Positions 32,414 through 35,293 of a stretch of DNA of 35,293 nucleotides are shown here, one piece after another. Within the stretch, counting starts at the first letter, position 1. Every line of letters begins with the position of its first letter. This DNA comes from Candidatus Zhuqueibacterota bacterium (lineage in GTDB: Bacteria > Zhuqueibacterota > Zhuqueibacteria > Thermofontimicrobiales > Thiofontviventaceae), in assembly GCA_016931935.1 (NCBI GenBank), contig JAFGDW010000196.1, positions 1 to 35,293 on the forward strand, given 5' to 3'. The position numbers were made by a program, and so were the translations under genes. The notes under the pieces are model-generated. The model was given only the letters and a program-made list of their open reading frames with translations, made no database searches and was not told the DNA's origin.

Positions 32414-35202
32414 TTACTTTACCAGCATCATCTTGTTCCGAAATTTATAGCTCGTCTCAGGATGGTTGCTTAGCGTCATTGTAGCCTGCGCAAGATACAT
32501 ACCGCTTGGGAAGCGATCGCCATGCAACACGGCGACATGACGGCCAGCTTCATAATTCTCATTTATCAGACTCATTACCAACCGGCCGGTAATATCATAA
32601 ATGTCAATTTTTACATGTGCAGCTTCCGGCAGGTCGAATGGAATGCGGGTATCCGGATTGAAGGGGTTGGGATAGTTGTTGTGCAGGGCGAACACTTTGG
32701 GAAGGATCGTTGTTTGCTGTTGTTCACGTATCATCCGGGTTTCATATTCGCGTTTTAATCCCTTAGCTTCATCTCCGGAAATTTTACCCATCGAGAATTT
32801 CATATGGATAAGTATTTTGTCAACGCCGTAGTCGCTCTCATACTGTTTAACTATTTCTTCCGCATACTTTTCATTTTTCATTACATGATAACTCATTGAC
32901 CATTCCGTATTCAATACGCTTTTCAGTAAATCATCATTTTTATATTGTGACCGAATTTTTTGACAAGTAACAAGCGCTTCATCAAACTTCCCGGCTTCTG
33001 TCAAAAATGGAATCGTGTATCGCCATGCCCACCCGCCGATTTTTTCGTTCCCGTGTTTAGTACGGATGTTTTGTAATTCGCTATAAATCTGGTCGTGGTG
33101 TTGTGTTTTTTCGTTACAGACAATCATTTGTCGCAATGCCAACACTGTCAGCGACTTATCCGGAAACGAATCGACAATAGCGCTGTACAGCAAGGCAGCC
33201 GCATCGTAGGATTTCTCATTCTCTCGTTCATGTGCTTCGTTGAATTTGGCTGTCAAACGTTCATCATCGTCCGGTGACAACGTTGAATCCAATAACGCAG
33301 TCGCATTTTTCACGGTAACCGGCTTCATATAACCGGATGGATAACGTCCGGTTTCGTCCTGAGTAAGATAGTACGAATAATCGACATCGCCCTGAATTTT
33401 ATTGGCATCCGGAGGGACATTTCCCCAATAATTTCCTCTGGCATACGCCATCGAGTAATAGTTGGTGCTTATATTCTTAATTGAATTAGCTGCAACTGTA
33501 TTCCAGCCCCAGTTCAGATCAGCTACCGAAATATAACCAACAACGATACCATACGCATTATCCGTAATCACATTCAAAATATCCGAATTATTTTCCCTGA
33601 GGTACGGATGAGAGTAATAATTTGAATTGATGCCGACCGTATTATCATAAATATCATTTTCCTGAATCACAGCGCTTGCATCATAAAAAAAGATGCCGCT
33701 ACTATGGCTTGTCAAATCATTCTGGTAAATTGGCGTATCTTCAGGCGTTAGGTTATTATAAACGCTAATCCCATCCGTATCGTAGTCATAGCCGTAGATT
33801 GTATTATTTCTGATATACGCTTTATGGTCATCCAGGTAAATTGCGCCGCAATCACCGGATTCAAACGTGTTATATTCGATCCATTGCGTCGTGCCGGAAT
33901 TGTAATATCCTTCGATATGAAGAGAGCTATTTTGAAATGTGCAGTGGGAAATCGTTGGCCGTGAACTTATGCAGGTGACGTTGGTGGAAGCGCCATCAAT
34001 TGTACAATATTCCAATTGGCCGCTGCTACCGGATTCGAAATGGATGCCTGCCCAGGAGGACGATGATGGCTCAAATGTGATCGGCTGGCTGGATGTGCCT
34101 TCAGCGATAAGGGTACCGTTGACGGTGATTTTTTTGCCATTTGCAATTCAAATTATTGCATCTGAATCAATCCCAAGTCTTTTCCTGAAGGAATTAATAT
34201 ATCTCCAGTGATTGTTACAACTCCCTTCCAGTATTCATTATTTAACAGTGTCCCTGATATAGTATATTGACGATTTGCACTCCTTAGTGCACTGCCTGCA
34301 TTTATTCGTCCCCAGCCATAATATTTATCTCAACCTGTACTTCCTTTATCATCCGCAGTATATTGAATAATGTTTCTAACTTGTTGCTCTGTAAGAGAAT
34401 TATCAACTGACAAAATTAATCCTGCCAAACCTGAAACATGAGGTGCCGCTGCCGACGTGCCAGTGAAATCTGAATTATAATCACCAGCTGTTGCTCCAGA
34501 ACTGCCTGATAAATCAGTAGCATAAACCGAACTTGGAGCCATCACATCTAATGCATTACCATAAGAACTATAAGATCTTCTATAATCGTTTTCATCAGTT
34601 GCACCAACTGCAATCACTTTTGAGTGTTGACCTGGATACGTAATATTTTCTTCCCCATTATTTCCTGCTGACTTAACAATAATGCAGCCCTTTCCATTTC
34701 GACCATTTGAAGTGGCGTTATTTATTGCATTATTAACGGCATCTGCTGAATTTGTATTTCCGCTAATACTGATTACATGAGCACCATTACTACTTGCCCA
34801 ATTTATCCCCGCGGCAAAGTTGGATGAACTAGACCAATCTGTTGAATGTGTAGATTGAATTGGCATTATTTTACAGTTATAGCCAACTCCAGCAATACCG
34901 AGACTGTTATTTGTTATAGCACTAGCTATTCCAGCACAGGCCGTACCATGGTAAATATTATCGTAAGGATCTGTAGAATAATTATTGTCGACAACATCAT
35001 AACCTGTGACTAAATCAATGTCAGGATGATCTGATTCAACGCCAGAATCTAAAATTGCTATTAGAATTGATGAACTACCCTGCGTAATATTCCAAGCATT
35101 AGTTATATTGATTTTTGACAAGTTCCATTGATTTGTATAATATGTGTCATTTGTTTCAGTCCAATTGAAAGCTATGAAATCGGGGTGAGCAAATTCTACC
35201 AA
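32414..35202 (-). pseudogene. Subtilase/beta-helix type IX cargo gene, broken
   Basis: A former large secreted protein, read leftward from about 35202. The S8 subtilisin domain is complete in its catalytic residues: Asp52 in 'AILDSGVESDHPD', His85 in 'YHGTACAGI', oxyanion Asn in 'SAGNNG', Ser250 in 'TGTSAAAPHVSGLAG' (numbers from 35202). TGA at 34330-34332 then interrupts 'GSTG*DKYYGWGRINAG'. A frameshift at about 34171-34185 and a second TGA at 34148-34150 follow, after which 'GKKITVNGTLIAEGTSS' opens a beta-helix region. A helical TPR-like stretch and a Por C-terminal domain ('NNYPNPFNPDTRIPFDLPE ... GMYLAQ ... KMMLVK') complete it. The 5' end is also lost: TAA directly precedes 'SGLVEFAHPDFI', where propeptide should continue, next to a perfect hairpin. 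The first 290 codons and the last 530 remain open. Confidence 0.85.
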
Positions 35203-35207
35203 ACCAC

Positions 35208-35236
35208 TTTAAGCCGACAAAGAGCGTCGGCTTAAA
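35208..35236. repeat. Perfect 11-bp hairpin at the truncated end of the subtilase
   Basis: TTTAAGCCGAC (35208-35218) pairs perfectly with GTCGGCTTAAA (35226-35236) around a 7-nt loop. It sits exactly where subtilase homology stops. It may be the terminator of a gene to the right or the edge of an inserted or deleted segment. The last 57 bases of the window show nothing else I can name. Confidence 0.55.
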
Positions 35237-35293
35237 GCGATGATGAGCTGATGTTGACATAAGTAAATAAAACGAAACTGCGTTCACATCTAG

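Noticed and set aside
3582..35202. Stop codon reassignment or selenocysteine as an explanation for in-frame TAG, TAA and TGA
   Set aside because: All three stops occur inside broken genes, frameshifts accompany them, and intact genes end normally in TAA, TAG and TGA. No selenocysteine-type context is seen.
1..35293. CRISPR arrays, rRNA and tRNA genes
   Set aside because: No regularly spaced direct repeats, no rRNA-like stretches and no cloverleaf-type sequence were recognised by eye.

Overview
The window is about 35.3 kb of fairly AT-rich bacterial chromosome. It most likely comes from the FCB superphylum (a Calditrichota, KSB1 or Ignavibacteria-like lineage, probably environmental). The main clue is two secreted beta-helix proteins that end in a 'YPNPFNP...' Por/type IX secretion C-terminal domain closing in 'MLVVK' or 'MMLVK'. 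Supporting clues are several lipoproteins, a PorT-like outer-membrane barrel, and many small palindromic intergenic repeats. The lineage call is inference; no rRNA or other phylogenetic marker is present.

Layout. 1-1046: a broken transposase-like gene running off the left edge. 1458-9239: a surface carbohydrate set on the plus strand (SGNH/GDSL esterase lipoprotein, a decayed alpha/beta hydrolase, a GH2-type glycosidase lipoprotein, and a secreted CBM-like protein). 9302-10269: a MITE-like element with 16-bp terminal inverted repeats, a broken VapC PIN toxin, and a possible 41-codon ORF that overlaps the next gene by ATGA. 10266-11456: an M24 Xaa-Pro-type peptidase. 19359-11739 (minus): a four-gene cluster, PrkA-like AAA+ kinase / DUF444 (YeaH/YhbH) / SpoVR / second PrkA. 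Divergent from it at 19881-20735 is a bitopic LysM protein with an acidic tail. 22153-21016 (minus): ECF sigma factor and zinc-finger anti-sigma factor. 24005-22342 (minus): two overlapping lipoprotein genes, one a stand-alone SecD P1-head domain. 28704-24586 (minus): outer-membrane barrel and beta-helix type IX cargo. 29498-32299 (plus): class II ribonucleotide reductase NrdJ behind candidate NrdR boxes, a sigma70-like promoter and a very early terminator. 35202-32414 (minus): a subtilase/beta-helix/type IX cargo gene broken by two stops, a frameshift and a 5' truncation.

How it fits together. The most coherent system is the PrkA-DUF444-SpoVR-PrkA cluster. In enterobacteria the related yeaG-yeaH and ycgB genes belong to the stationary-phase and starvation response, and in Bacillus to sporulation-associated functions, but their biochemistry is poorly understood. 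Here two structurally different PrkA ATPases sit in one cluster, and three perfect palindromes lie in the only sizeable internal gap (before spoVR). The rest reads as envelope and extracellular biology: type IX cargo, lipoproteins, polysaccharide hydrolysis, and envelope-stress sigma control. At least four genes carry multiple lesions, and palindromic repeats fill most of the longer gaps.
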